Positions 25,348 to 33,858 of a DNA stretch of 48,537 nucleotides are shown here, piece after piece. Location of the stretch: assembly GCA_023129165.1 (NCBI GenBank), contig JAGMCL010000153.1:1-48537 (forward strand), in the 5' to 3' direction. Each line of letters starts with the position of its first letter. Position 1 is the first letter of the stretch. Position numbers and translations under genes: made by a program. The DNA is from Caldifarciminota bacterium (lineage in GTDB: Bacteria; Hydrothermota; UBA3073). The notes under the pieces are model-generated. The model did not search any database, was not told the origin of the DNA, and saw nothing but the letters and a program-made list of their open reading frames with translations.

Positions 25348-25658
25348 TAATTACCCCCAACTTGGAAAGTAACGTTACTATTATCTGAATAACCTACGAT
25401 TGATTGATTGCCAGCCATTGAAATACCAGAACGTTCCAGATTTCCGTTTGCTCTTATAATAGTATCATATTCAAGATAATCATCGTTAGATAATGTGCTG
25501 AGACCACCTTCAGTCAATGCCAGACGGATTTTTATATCTGTGTCATTACAATTGCATATTCGGACTGTGACATTGAAGGCCTGACCGCCTGGAGTCTGAT
25601 AGATAAGAATATTTGCTCCAGCTTTTATATCAACAGCAGCTAATCTTCCTGAGGGCAT
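25347..25658 (-). CDS. Small beta-rich structural protein
   Basis: A 103-residue protein with beta-sandwich-like spacing (ANILIYQTPGGQAFNVTVRICNC...). Such sequences occur as head or tail fibre attachments and decoration proteins. The ATG follows AAGGAGG, and this ribosome-binding site is formed partly by the end of dyad element copy 6, which lies directly upstream in this gene's orientation. Confidence 0.6.
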   Translation of the reverse strand: MPSGRLAAVDIKAGANILIYQTPGGQAFNVTVRICNCNDTDIKIRLALTEGGLSTLSNDDYLEYDTIIRANGNLERSGISMAGNQSIVGYSDNSNVTFQVGGN

Positions 25659-25666
25659 TTAACCTC

Positions 25667-25689
25667 CTTCGTTCATAATATGAACAAAG
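25667..25689 (-). repeat. 23-bp dyad element, copy 6
   Basis: CTTCGTTC, ATAATAT, GAACAAAG. On the minus strand its last bases merge into AAGGAGG, the ribosome-binding site of the gene starting at 25658. Confidence 0.9.
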
Positions 25690-25694
25690 CATGT

Positions 25695-26123
25695 TTAAGC
25701 TATTCTGACTTCTATGTTGGAGATTGTGGCAACTCCGCCATCAGCCTGAGTCTGGTCACCACCAAAGTCAATATAGCCCACAAGTGGTTTGTCAGCATGC
25801 GTGTCATCGTAAAGGATAGCGCCCGGAGACGGCCCTATATTTCCGCCACTGGCTGTCCAGGTCGTATTGTTCCAGGTGATTTCCGTCCTATCATCTACAT
25901 CATCTTCAATTACAGATACACCGCCAAGTGTATTTCCCCCTGCTGTGTAGCCGTTAGCAGTCCCAAGTTCACTTCCAGACACATTTGCATAACCATGGTG
26001 AGTGTCTTTATCGAACCCAAAGCCACTTTGCATAAGAATAATCTTAAATACATCATTTGCAAAGTCGATTGCTTTTGTAGCTAAAAGGTACTTAATCTTG
26101 TTTGAAGCACATGTCTCTCCCAT
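25695..26123 (-). CDS. Phage structural protein, fibre/tail block
   Basis: 142 residues. The stretch IDFANDVFKIILMQSGFGFDKDTHHGYANV followed by SELGTANGYTAGG is a pattern I recognise from uncharacterised minor structural proteins of many phages. The rest is beta-rich and Gly/Asp-rich. Exact place in the virion is unknown. AAGGAG precedes the ATG. Dyad copy 6 begins 5 bp after its stop codon. Confidence 0.7.
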   Translation of the reverse strand: MGETCASNKIKYLLATKAIDFANDVFKIILMQSGFGFDKDTHHGYANVSGSELGTANGYTAGGNTLGGVSVIEDDVDDRTEITWNNTTWTASGGNIGPSPGAILYDDTHADKPLVGYIDFGGDQTQADGGVATISNIEVRIA

Positions 26124-26134
26124 TTTGTTTCTCC

Positions 26135-26656
26135 TTATACAATCCTAATCGCCATAGTATGTTCAGTTCCACAGACTACAAATTCCCAAGTATCTTCGCC
26201 TCTGTCAGGTACAGATTGCGATATTGAACCAAATTCATTTCTATTCGTTGCGTCACCGCTTGTACCTATTGCAAGCTGACCTTTCCTATTTCTTCCAGTG
26301 CTTTGAAGCTTTAAATTACTATAAAGAGCTAAAGAATGTTGAGAACCTCCGCTAAACTGTGGAAGACCATTAAAACCATTGTATTTCCAACCTTCTGATA
26401 TTTTAGTAAAAACATTTCTATTAGTATTATCTGCCAAACCTAACTGACCATAATAATTATATCCGGTTCCATATAGTGATCCGCCTGTCTTCACTGCTAA
26501 AGTAAAATCAGCTCCGCACTCTGCATATTCCCAATCAGAATCAGAACCAACCTGTGTCCATATATTTCTATAAGTAGTATCACCCTGCCCTAACTGTCCT
26601 TTATGATTTCTTCCTGTTGTCCAGAGTGTTCCGTCAGACCTGACGGCAGCAGCATG
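26135..26656 (-). pseudogene. 3' part of the RCC1-repeat gene, after an in-frame UGA
   Basis: The reading frame of the RCC1-repeat protein continues without shift for 173 more codons after the TGA at 26657-26659. It encodes at least three more RCC1-type blades (RSDGTLWTTGRNHKGQLGQG, GSLYGTGYNYYGQLGLA and others) and ends at TAA 26135. An internal restart at ATG 26494 is possible but has no ribosome-binding site that I can see. Either UGA is read through to give a 779-residue protein, or this part is lost. Confidence 0.7.
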
Positions 26657-28474
26657 TCAAGCTCCGATGGAAACTTGCTTCCATCCAGTTCCTATCGCCT
26701 GCGTAAAAGTATTTCTATTAACTTCATCCCCAAGACCTAATTGGCCTGCGCTTGAACCGCTATTACGACCAACAACCCACAATGTACCGTCGTTCTTAAT
26801 TGCCATAGTAGCATAACTACCAGCAGCCAGAAATATCCAGTCAGAACTTATTTGAGTAAACACATTTCTCTTAGTATTATCACCTAAGCCAAGCTGGCCA
26901 TAATAATTATGCCCAGTACCCCAAAGAATACCATCTTTTCCAAGTCCTACTGTATGCCAAATTCCACAAGCAACTTGTTGCCAAGAAGCAGACGATATTT
27001 GGATAAAACCATATACTATTTCACTTTTGTTATCTCCGAGTCCTAATTGACTATAAACATTTCTTCCGGTTCCCCATAAAGAATCATCGTCTTTAATAGC
27101 CACCGTATGATCTTGCCAACTATCAACAGCTAACCATGTATCTTCATTACATAAAGTTAATTGAGTTACTATACCATGATAGCCAATTCCCATCTGACCT
27201 TTGAAAGAATATCCAACCGCCCATAAAGTTCCATTACTTTTTAAAGCAATCCGATGCCACCATCCACCACTGGTCAAAGACCAAAATTCATCTACTTTTT
27301 GGAGAGTTGTTATATTTTTATCATAACTTCCTATGCCTAATTTACCGTAGTTATTAGAGCCAGTTGCCCAAATTTCGCCATTTGTCTTAGTAACATATGT
27401 TGAATCAACTCCACATTCCACAGAAGCCCAATCGCTGTCAGAACCAATCTGTGTAAATAAATCTACGCTGGCAGTAGCGCCAAGTCCTATCTGGCCTACA
27501 TTATTGAGTCCGGTTCCCCATAATGTTCCGTCTGTTTTTATAGCAACTGTATAATATGTACCACAACCAACTTTACTCCAACCAGCTCCAACCAAGGTAA
27601 ATACAGTCTTGTGATCATAAGCAGGAAATCCTAATTCACCGTACGGATTATAACCAGTAGTATAAAGACTTCCATCATCTTTAATGATTGCTGAATGAAG
27701 TTCTCCACAGGCCGCTACTGCATGATCAGTATCCGAGCCAATTTGAGTAAATGTAGTTACATTTCCAACTGCCCCCATACCAAGCTGGCCAAGAGAATTA
27801 TCGCCAGATCCCCAGAGAGTTCCAGTCGTTTTAATAATCAGTACATGGCCATATCCGCAGGCAATACTCTCAAAGTTCGATATAGAAACCTGCGTAAATG
27901 TTGTTCTTTGTGTAGTATCTCCAAGCCCTAACTGACCACTACTATTGGCGCCTGTTGCCCACACAGTACCATTTGTTTTAATAGCGAAGGTAAAATATGC
28001 ACCACAGACAACTTGATCCCAATCAGAATCAGAACCCACTTGAGTAAGCTCATATCTCGTCGTTGTATCTCCAAGTCCGAGTTGACCATTGGAATTATAT
28101 CCAGTAGCCCAAAGTGTACCATCACTTTTAATAGCCATTGAATGAAGAAGACCTGCCGATATATCTGACCATGTTTCCGCAGATATCAAAAGATAATAAA
28201 TAGAACCAATTGGAATATCGTCTATTCCTAACTGATTATATTCATTATCTCCTGCTCCATAGAGATTGCCATATAAAGATGGAGGTGCGTAACCTTTTGG
28301 CCAATAACCACACCAAGGATTATGAACTGGAGTCACAAGAGGGCCTGGAAAGTCCATATCCCATACGGGATTACCGGCATTGCTGATAAGATTGCCTTCG
28401 TTATAATGAGGCTTATCTGGCTGCGGTATAAACGGCCAAGGTCCTGCCCCTTTATATTTATCAATCCAAGTCAT
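26657..28474 (-). CDS. RCC1-repeat (beta-propeller) fibre protein
   Basis: 605 residues. After a 75-residue Pro-rich N-terminus it consists of about eleven 48-52-residue RCC1-type repeats (consensus CG..HT.AIK.DGTLW.TG.N..GQLGLGD...). RCC1 repeats form seven-bladed propellers; with the part after the stop there may be two propellers. In this late-operon position it is most likely a tail fibre or receptor-binding protein. It ends at TGA 26657-26659, where aligned repeats have an aromatic residue such as Trp. The start overlaps the upstream stop as ATGA. Confidence 0.8.
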   Translation of the reverse strand: MTWIDKYKGAGPWPFIPQPDKPHYNEGNLISNAGNPVWDMDFPGPLVTPVHNPWCGYWPKGYAPPSLYGNLYGAGDNEYNQLGIDDIPIGSIYYLLISAETWSDISAGLLHSMAIKSDGTLWATGYNSNGQLGLGDTTTRYELTQVGSDSDWDQVVCGAYFTFAIKTNGTVWATGANSSGQLGLGDTTQRTTFTQVSISNFESIACGYGHVLIIKTTGTLWGSGDNSLGQLGMGAVGNVTTFTQIGSDTDHAVAACGELHSAIIKDDGSLYTTGYNPYGELGFPAYDHKTVFTLVGAGWSKVGCGTYYTVAIKTDGTLWGTGLNNVGQIGLGATASVDLFTQIGSDSDWASVECGVDSTYVTKTNGEIWATGSNNYGKLGIGSYDKNITTLQKVDEFWSLTSGGWWHRIALKSNGTLWAVGYSFKGQMGIGYHGIVTQLTLCNEDTWLAVDSWQDHTVAIKDDDSLWGTGRNVYSQLGLGDNKSEIVYGFIQISSASWQQVACGIWHTVGLGKDGILWGTGHNYYGQLGLGDNTKRNVFTQISSDWIFLAAGSYATMAIKNDGTLWVVGRNSGSSAGQLGLGDEVNRNTFTQAIGTGWKQVSIGA

Positions 28475-28962
28475 AGTGCGTATCCTACATTGGGTGCTCC
28501 GATAATAACCTGTCCGTTAAAATTACAAGCAGACATACACGTAGGCAAATCTGTGGTTTCAGTATAAATCTTATCTTCAGATCTTCTTATCACCGCTACC
28601 TTCTCATTACTCATATAAACGTAATCAAAGAAATCAACGGCTGTCCAGGTTGACCCTGCTGCAACTGTTAATTTAAGAACGAGAGATCCACCTATCCATT
28701 CATATATTTTCGTTTCTCCACATATAATAATGACATTTGTGAATACGAATATTTGAGGATAGGGAAAGCCATCTGTAATAGCAGTGGTAGCTAATCGAGT
28801 TATTTCATCAAGAACTTGGAGAACTCCATCCTTACCCACTGCTCCCAAAGATTTGATAAGATAACCGCTATTTCGGGGTACTCTTTTTGAGGGTCGAAGA
28901 CCCCTAACCAAAGAATCAGCATCTATAGAAAATGAAAACTTACCGCCTCGTGTTGTCTGCAT
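28471..28962 (-). CDS. Tail-related protein, unknown function
   Basis: A 163-residue protein, beta-rich after a basic N-terminus (TTRGGKFSFSIDADSLVRGLRPSKRVPRNSGYL). Short-tailed phages often have a protein of this style between head-tail adaptors and fibres, and the arrangement YPQIFVFTNVIIICGETKIYEW suggests propeller-type strands. No precise family. Its start shares a base with the upstream stop, and its stop overlaps the RCC1 gene start. Confidence 0.6.
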   Translation of the reverse strand: MQTTRGGKFSFSIDADSLVRGLRPSKRVPRNSGYLIKSLGAVGKDGVLQVLDEITRLATTAITDGFPYPQIFVFTNVIIICGETKIYEWIGGSLVLKLTVAAGSTWTAVDFFDYVYMSNEKVAVIRRSEDKIYTETTDLPTCMSACNFNGQVIIGAPNVGYAL

Positions 28963-29327
28963 TAGAGTTCTCCATGAGGTTTATCTGAAGGTGCATCTAA
29001 TTTCTCAAAACTCCTATTTGGCTTTTTAGACACATTATTCATATCCAAAGTTCCTAATGTCTTTATTCGTCGTTTGATCTCCGGTACAGCTTCCCTCAAA
29101 ATATCTTCATATTTCATTAAAGGATTTCTACCTTCAACCAACTCAATAACTGATGATACAGCCTCTCTTTGTTTGTTAAACTCTGGATACTTTGTATAAA
29201 ACTCTCTATTGAGTTTATGCAAAACTGCCTGATTTACCATTAGTGAGCCTACCGCCTCAGGAAGTAAGAGAAGAGCCTTCTCAACTGCCTTATCTATAAT
29301 TTCTTGTTTTTCTTTTTCAGTTATCAT
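28962..29327 (-). CDS. Helical structural-block protein
   Basis: A 121-residue helical protein (EKEKQEIIDKAVEKALLLLPEAV...) with a basic, Pro/Asp-containing tail. No family recognised. ATG 29327 is preferred over the longer ORF to 29390 because the upstream part lies in the adaptor gene and AAGG precedes 29327. It lies directly downstream of the head-tail adaptor candidate and may be a connector or assembly factor. Confidence 0.6.
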   Translation of the reverse strand: MITEKEKQEIIDKAVEKALLLLPEAVGSLMVNQAVLHKLNREFYTKYPEFNKQREAVSSVIELVEGRNPLMKYEDILREAVPEIKRRIKTLGTLDMNNVSKKPNRSFEKLDAPSDKPHGEL

Positions 29328-29334
29328 ATCAACC

Positions 29335-30048
29335 TTATCCTTCAATCTGAGAAATATTTGAGACGACCTCTGCAACAACGTCCTTATCAAGTCCTAGAAG
29401 ATCGTCATTGATAGCCCTCATCCATCCTTCTGCTCCACTAGGATTCTTACAGAAGACATCATTTTGATAGAGAGCAGCCTTAACAAGAGTCTCAGGCCAG
29501 TTAATAGTCCAATAACTCTCACTACCGTCAGCAGTTAAAGCATCTGAATAAAAAAGACCTTGAACCTCAACCACTATCGACTCATCCGGAGGTCCTAAGA
29601 TCAAAATCCCCCGTAAATCATCACTATCAGCTAAAACATAGTTGAAGAAAGTTCCTAGACTCATCTGATCAGTCATATCAGTTGATCGAAGTCTGGCAGG
29701 ACAATAATAAAGAGGTGTACCTTGATCAGTTGTACTAATAGTTGCAGAGAACTCTTGGTAGAGCCAAGGAAGATCCTTCTTTTCTAACTCTGACCGACCT
29801 TCACTATTATTAATCCAGACTTCTCGAATAGCACGACAACCGCTGAAGGTTAGATACCAACTACCAGAGGTCAGTTCCTTAAAGATAGTATTATTAGACT
29901 TAGGAGTATCTCTCAGTCTATCAAGAAAGTTTTGGCCGGCTTGAATAAAAAAATCTGCCCCATTATCAACCCAGCCAGTATCATCTATAACAAGATCATA
30001 ACGACCTGAATGTCTTACAAACTGTTCTCGTACCTCAACCAACGTCAT
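29335..30048 (-). CDS. Probable head-tail adaptor protein
   Basis: A 237-residue protein. The N-terminus (LVEVREQFVRHSGRYDLV, then GADFFIQAGQNFLDRL) matches the helical opening seen in phage adaptor proteins that sit under the portal (gp4/gp6-like), and the gene follows portal and capsid in the late order. ATG 30048 is used; its GGAG ribosome-binding site is the last four bases of dyad copy 7. An upstream in-frame TTG at 30054 has no suitable site. Confidence 0.65.
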   Translation of the reverse strand: MTLVEVREQFVRHSGRYDLVIDDTGWVDNGADFFIQAGQNFLDRLRDTPKSNNTIFKELTSGSWYLTFSGCRAIREVWINNSEGRSELEKKDLPWLYQEFSATISTTDQGTPLYYCPARLRSTDMTDQMSLGTFFNYVLADSDDLRGILILGPPDESIVVEVQGLFYSDALTADGSESYWTINWPETLVKAALYQNDVFCKNPSGAEGWMRAINDDLLGLDKDVVAEVVSNISQIEG

Positions 30049-30055
30049 AATCAAA

Positions 30056-30078
30056 CTCCATTCGGGAATTGAACAAAG
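30056..30078 (-). repeat. 23-bp dyad element, copy 7
   Basis: CTCCATTC, GGGAATT, GAACAAAG; spacer AATTCCC on the minus strand. Its minus-strand end GGAG is the ribosome-binding site of the adaptor gene, and its other arm serves as the T-rich tail of the terminator at 30070-30095. Confidence 0.9.
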
Positions 30079-30095
30079 GAGAGCCGAAGCTCTCC
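30070..30095 (-). terminator. Intrinsic terminator after the capsid gene
   Basis: On the minus strand GGAGAGC-TTCG-GCTCTCC is a perfect 7-bp stem closed by a stable cUUCGg tetraloop, followed by TTTGTT. It lies 30 bp after the capsid stop and would partly stop transcription, keeping capsid levels above downstream genes. Confidence 0.75.
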
Positions 30096-30125
30096 AATGC
30101 TCAGGTTAATAATTGCTCCTCACCA

Positions 30126-31412
30126 TTAAGGAGTACCGTTGTCAGAACCAAAACCACTTAGGAAGCCTGTCTTTGCATAGTGATGAAATTCAAGACCTGC
30201 CTCAGTCAGATATTCCTCATCGGTTCCGTCAATTCTATTCCGACCTGTGTTCTGTTTGTCCGGATCGTTATAGAAAGTGGTATCGTCGATATAGCGATAG
30301 TTGAGATCTTTAGGCTCAAAGACCACCATACAATTACGGTTCGTTACCTCATAACTGAACAATGGATGAATCTTAATATGAAGGTCTCCAAAAGGAGTAG
30401 TCCATGTCTTAACCTTGATCCCATAGTCAGTTGTAGTTGATTTAAACTCGTAATTACCGTATTCCTTGATCAGTTTATTGATTGCAAGAACAACTCCTGA
30501 ACCGGCGAAGGCCAGACGATCTTCGGCACCATAACGGAAAAGTGCCTCGAGTTGAATATCCAGCCACTCCTCACCACCTGATAGCCAGGAGGTATCAGTA
30601 AAATCTGTATCAGTAGTGAAATCAGAAACATTACCGCTGTTGTCAATTACCGATCTTACAAGACCTGCAGTTGTTCTCTCCTGCTTACCGTTATCTCCGA
30701 TATTCTCGGTTCGAATCCCCCATAAGAAGGCCTTTTCCATCTCACATGAGTGAAGTTCAAGACACTCTCGTTTGGCTTCCTTATATTGATCACCAGTTCG
30801 AAGTTTGGTCTTTCGAGCTGTCCGGGTGATACTCAGAGGGGTTCGGAAGATCTGAGTGTAGTTATAATGCTTGGTCGGATCATAGGCAATCGCTGATGGC
30901 ATTGTACCACCCTCAGGATTGATATTACCTATAACCAGAATCCTATCACAATCAGCGATACCGGTTGTCGTTGGATCTGCCTCCAAAAGCTTAACAGCAA
31001 TATAACTTGAGGAACCGTTGAGAACAACATTGGTAATCTTCCCATTAGTATCATCAAGAAAGTTAACTGTATTACGAAGCAGAACCTGATGGCCTGCACG
31101 AAACTCCTTACAAGCCGCTTCAGTTGCGATGTTACAGTAGAGGATATCTCCGGCCGCTCCCCCTGTGGTATACTCAGTAGTCGAGAGATCTGCTGTTTTC
31201 CATACACTGACAACCGTAGCTGCCTGTGAAGCTAGACTCTTAGTCCACCAATTAAACTCAGGATCATCTGTTAATTCCTCCTTCATCATAGAAAGTATTG
31301 CAGTTAATGGGGCATCTCCATTTGGATAGAGTTGCAAGACTTTCTGTCTCCAGTTTTTGGGCCGTTGATCGGTTACCCAATCTCCATTGCCTCTCATACC
31401 TAAAAAGGCCAT
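30126..31412 (-). CDS. Major capsid protein (DUF5309-like)
   Basis: 428 residues. The N-arm DQRPKNWRQKVLQLYPNGD, then APLTAILSMMK and DPEFNWW, is characteristic of DUF5309-type major head proteins, followed by a mixed alpha/beta HK97-like body. Late landmarks are FGDLHIKIHPLFS and GLEFHHYAKTGFL. It forms the shell, assembled on the acidic scaffold encoded upstream. A terminator-like hairpin follows the gene. Residues 21-56 are copied in the early gene at 12935. AAGGAG precedes the ATG. Confidence 0.9.
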   Translation of the reverse strand: MAFLGMRGNGDWVTDQRPKNWRQKVLQLYPNGDAPLTAILSMMKEELTDDPEFNWWTKSLASQAATVVSVWKTADLSTTEYTTGGAAGDILYCNIATEAACKEFRAGHQVLLRNTVNFLDDTNGKITNVVLNGSSSYIAVKLLEADPTTTGIADCDRILVIGNINPEGGTMPSAIAYDPTKHYNYTQIFRTPLSITRTARKTKLRTGDQYKEAKRECLELHSCEMEKAFLWGIRTENIGDNGKQERTTAGLVRSVIDNSGNVSDFTTDTDFTDTSWLSGGEEWLDIQLEALFRYGAEDRLAFAGSGVVLAINKLIKEYGNYEFKSTTTDYGIKVKTWTTPFGDLHIKIHPLFSYEVTNRNCMVVFEPKDLNYRYIDDTTFYNDPDKQNTGRNRIDGTDEEYLTEAGLEFHHYAKTGFLSGFGSDNGTP

Positions 31413-31467
31413 AATATTTCTCCTTTGTTATAGGAAAACTTCGAAAAGCCTCCCGTTAGATTTATAT

Positions 31468-33420
31468 TTAAGCAGCAGTTACGGATGCTCCTGCTTCAAT
31501 TGGTCTATATCTCAGTTTCCAAGTAATCTCACCGGCAAAAGTCGCACCGGCCACCGTTAACTTAATTGTACCCGTATTGACGATGAAAGGAGTAACCTGT
31601 CCTTTCAGACCTGCATTATTACCTTCAACTAATGCATCTCCTGGATTACCTGTAGTTCCGTAAAGAGTTCCTACAGCATCAGCATCGCAGAGCAGAAGTG
31701 CTGCAAGATCAGTAGTACCATGTTTCAAAATATGATCTTGATCTGCTCCTATCTGTACAGTAACCTCCCCAGTTAGTGAGATTATTTCAACTAATCCCGT
31801 TGATACGGTAAAAAGATTTGTATCACCAGCACCAGATATAGCACCTGTCGCCTTTGTCACCAAAGTACCAATCTCAGTCTGTATCTGTCCCTTCATCGTC
31901 GTTGACATACCCCCAAGATCACTCAGTCCAGCACCTGCAGTTCCTATGTCGTCGGTCTGGCCTTCAATGATGTCAAGAGCTGCCTTGATATTATCGTCCA
32001 AAGCTACTCCATCATGAGGGCCTGTAAAATCTCCTAACAGATCAACCAAAGATGTACTAACTGGTAACTGTTTACCGAGAGTTGTTCCGCCTGAGGCAAT
32101 AAACGAAGCTAACGAAGCTGCTACTGGATCAGTTGCAATAGTAACTCCATCAAGTTTCAGTGTCTGAACTGCATCGGCAATTGCCGCTGTCACAAGTTGT
32201 TTGATGTAAGCCATTATCAAATCGGCATCTGTCACTGCACCTGCAGCAGCTGCTGTATCAAGAGCACCAATTACACCATCTCGAGCAATACCCTCTGTAA
32301 CAGCCTGTTTGGTATAGGCCATCACAGATTCCACTTCGGAGACAGCCCCCGAGGCGGCTGAGTCGGTCTTTCTTCCCACAACGTCTCTCATAAAAGCATC
32401 AGTAGCCGCATCCTTTGTAGGTACATCGTGAAGACCGTCTATAATATCAATCTTACCTTCAATACCACCAGCAAGAGATGTTCCAAGAGGCTCACCAGAG
32501 CCTCCATCGGCAGAATATCCTCTACAATCAGGTCCCCAGTTAATATCAGAATTATCTGAGAGATATCCAGTTCCGGATGCTATACGGCAGTTGACGTTTA
32601 TAGCAAAACCATCACAATCTGCATCCAACTTCATACAAGCTACAGGACCTGGAGCCAGATTATTCAGATAGATATCTTCGAATCGAACATTCAAGCACTC
32701 ATCCGTTATGTTCTCAATATTACTGGAATCAAAATCTCCACGAATGTCAATGTTCCTAAGAACAAGATCATCGACACCATTTAGTTGGATGTTAGACTCC
32801 TTTTGAGTACCGGTAGTAGACTCAAAATACTTCCAGCCATCAATGGTAAGACCTTTTGCAGCAGCAACAGCTACTATACAATCTGTAGCAGCCTTAGCAG
32901 CAGCATCATAATACTCACCGTTGATTATAGTAAAGTTAGCCTTATTGACATCAATAGGTCCAGTCAAGGCGTCAATAGCTGATTCAAATCTTGGATTGAC
33001 CAAAGTAATATTATCAGCATCAACATCCATATCAGCATCTACATCTGTACCAAAAGTTATCTTTGCCTGATCATCACCGTTACCTAAGAAGATAATCGTA
33101 ATACCTTCAACATCAAGATCAAGGCCAGCAACTGCAACAACTGCCTCAACATGACCTGCATGTACCCAGATCACATCAGCATTATTAGCGGCACACTTAC
33201 CAACAGCATAGTCGATAGTGGCAAAAGGTTTATCCTTCCTCATACCATATCCACTTGCATCAAAAGCATTAGTATGATTAGAATCTACATGAAAATGACT
33301 ACCTGCTAGTCTAGTTACAACATTTCGGGCATTTACAACACCTTCAAAGTTCCAATCATTAGCTCCATCAGGGCCTGTAATACTGACTCCGGCCCTGCGT
33401 AAAATTCCTTTCCAACTCAT
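31468..33420 (-). CDS. Large head-fibre or decoration protein, beta-helix type
   Basis: 650 residues. Residues 50-280 look like a right-handed beta-helix (KPFATIDYAVGKCAANNADVIWVHAGH, then repeated short strands such as DDLVLRNIDIRG). The middle has repeated helical units (ESVMAYTKQAVTE and DLIMAYIKQLVTA) and the C-terminus is a beta domain. No enzyme motif is evident. Immediately upstream of the capsid gene in the late operon, it is most likely an abundant surface fibre or decoration protein. GGAGG precedes the ATG. Confidence 0.7.
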   Translation of the reverse strand: MSWKGILRRAGVSITGPDGANDWNFEGVVNARNVVTRLAGSHFHVDSNHTNAFDASGYGMRKDKPFATIDYAVGKCAANNADVIWVHAGHVEAVVAVAGLDLDVEGITIIFLGNGDDQAKITFGTDVDADMDVDADNITLVNPRFESAIDALTGPIDVNKANFTIINGEYYDAAAKAATDCIVAVAAAKGLTIDGWKYFESTTGTQKESNIQLNGVDDLVLRNIDIRGDFDSSNIENITDECLNVRFEDIYLNNLAPGPVACMKLDADCDGFAINVNCRIASGTGYLSDNSDINWGPDCRGYSADGGSGEPLGTSLAGGIEGKIDIIDGLHDVPTKDAATDAFMRDVVGRKTDSAASGAVSEVESVMAYTKQAVTEGIARDGVIGALDTAAAAGAVTDADLIMAYIKQLVTAAIADAVQTLKLDGVTIATDPVAASLASFIASGGTTLGKQLPVSTSLVDLLGDFTGPHDGVALDDNIKAALDIIEGQTDDIGTAGAGLSDLGGMSTTMKGQIQTEIGTLVTKATGAISGAGDTNLFTVSTGLVEIISLTGEVTVQIGADQDHILKHGTTDLAALLLCDADAVGTLYGTTGNPGDALVEGNNAGLKGQVTPFIVNTGTIKLTVAGATFAGEITWKLRYRPIEAGASVTAA

Positions 33421-33452
33421 AATAAACCTCCTACTATTTAAAGTTCAAATAC

Positions 33453-33467
33453 TCGGTCAAAGACCGA
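33453..33467 (-). promoter_or_regulatory. Intergenic hairpin before the head-fibre gene
   Basis: TCGGTC-AAA-GACCGA forms a 6-bp stem with a three-base loop between genes at 33475 and 33420. No T-run follows, so it is not a typical terminator; it may be an mRNA-processing or stability signal. Confidence 0.4.
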
Positions 33468-33474
33468 CTAGGGG

Positions 33475-33843
33475 CTATGCTACACCATCCATGACAACTA
33501 GCCATGAGGCACCATTTGAGTATATAATTGCGTAATCACCGTCTGCATTAAAAGGCCCGACGGGACTTGTCACTATCAGCGCTGCAGTTTCCTTCTCAAA
33601 GAAAGAGATATCGCCTCCAGCAAGACCAGTCGGAGCTACAAGATAATAAAACTTTCCAACTGCCTCAGCCACTGAGGGAAGTGTTACAATACCGGCCGCA
33701 TCAGCGGCCGCAGAGATCACACTCAGGACAATATCACTTACCTTCATCTGATATGTCGGGGCTGCCACCGTCAGCGCAACGTGTCGGGGAAGTCCTTCCA
33801 AATCTAACTGTGTATCTTTATCAGAACCCATTACTCTATTCAT
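33475..33843 (-). CDS. Small virion protein, probably capsid decoration or head-fibre base
   Basis: A 122-residue beta-rich protein with an Ala/Gly-rich middle (LSVISAAADAAGIVTLPSVAEAVGKFYYLV) ending in a short beta-meander (GDYAIIYSNGASWLVVMDG). This ending is common in small head-decoration and fibre-base proteins. It lies between scaffold and head-fibre genes. AAGGAGG precedes the ATG. Confidence 0.65.
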   Translation of the reverse strand: MNRVMGSDKDTQLDLEGLPRHVALTVAAPTYQMKVSDIVLSVISAAADAAGIVTLPSVAEAVGKFYYLVAPTGLAGGDISFFEKETAALIVTSPVGPFNADGDYAIIYSNGASWLVVMDGVA

Positions 33844-33858
33844 AATCTTCCTCCTTAA

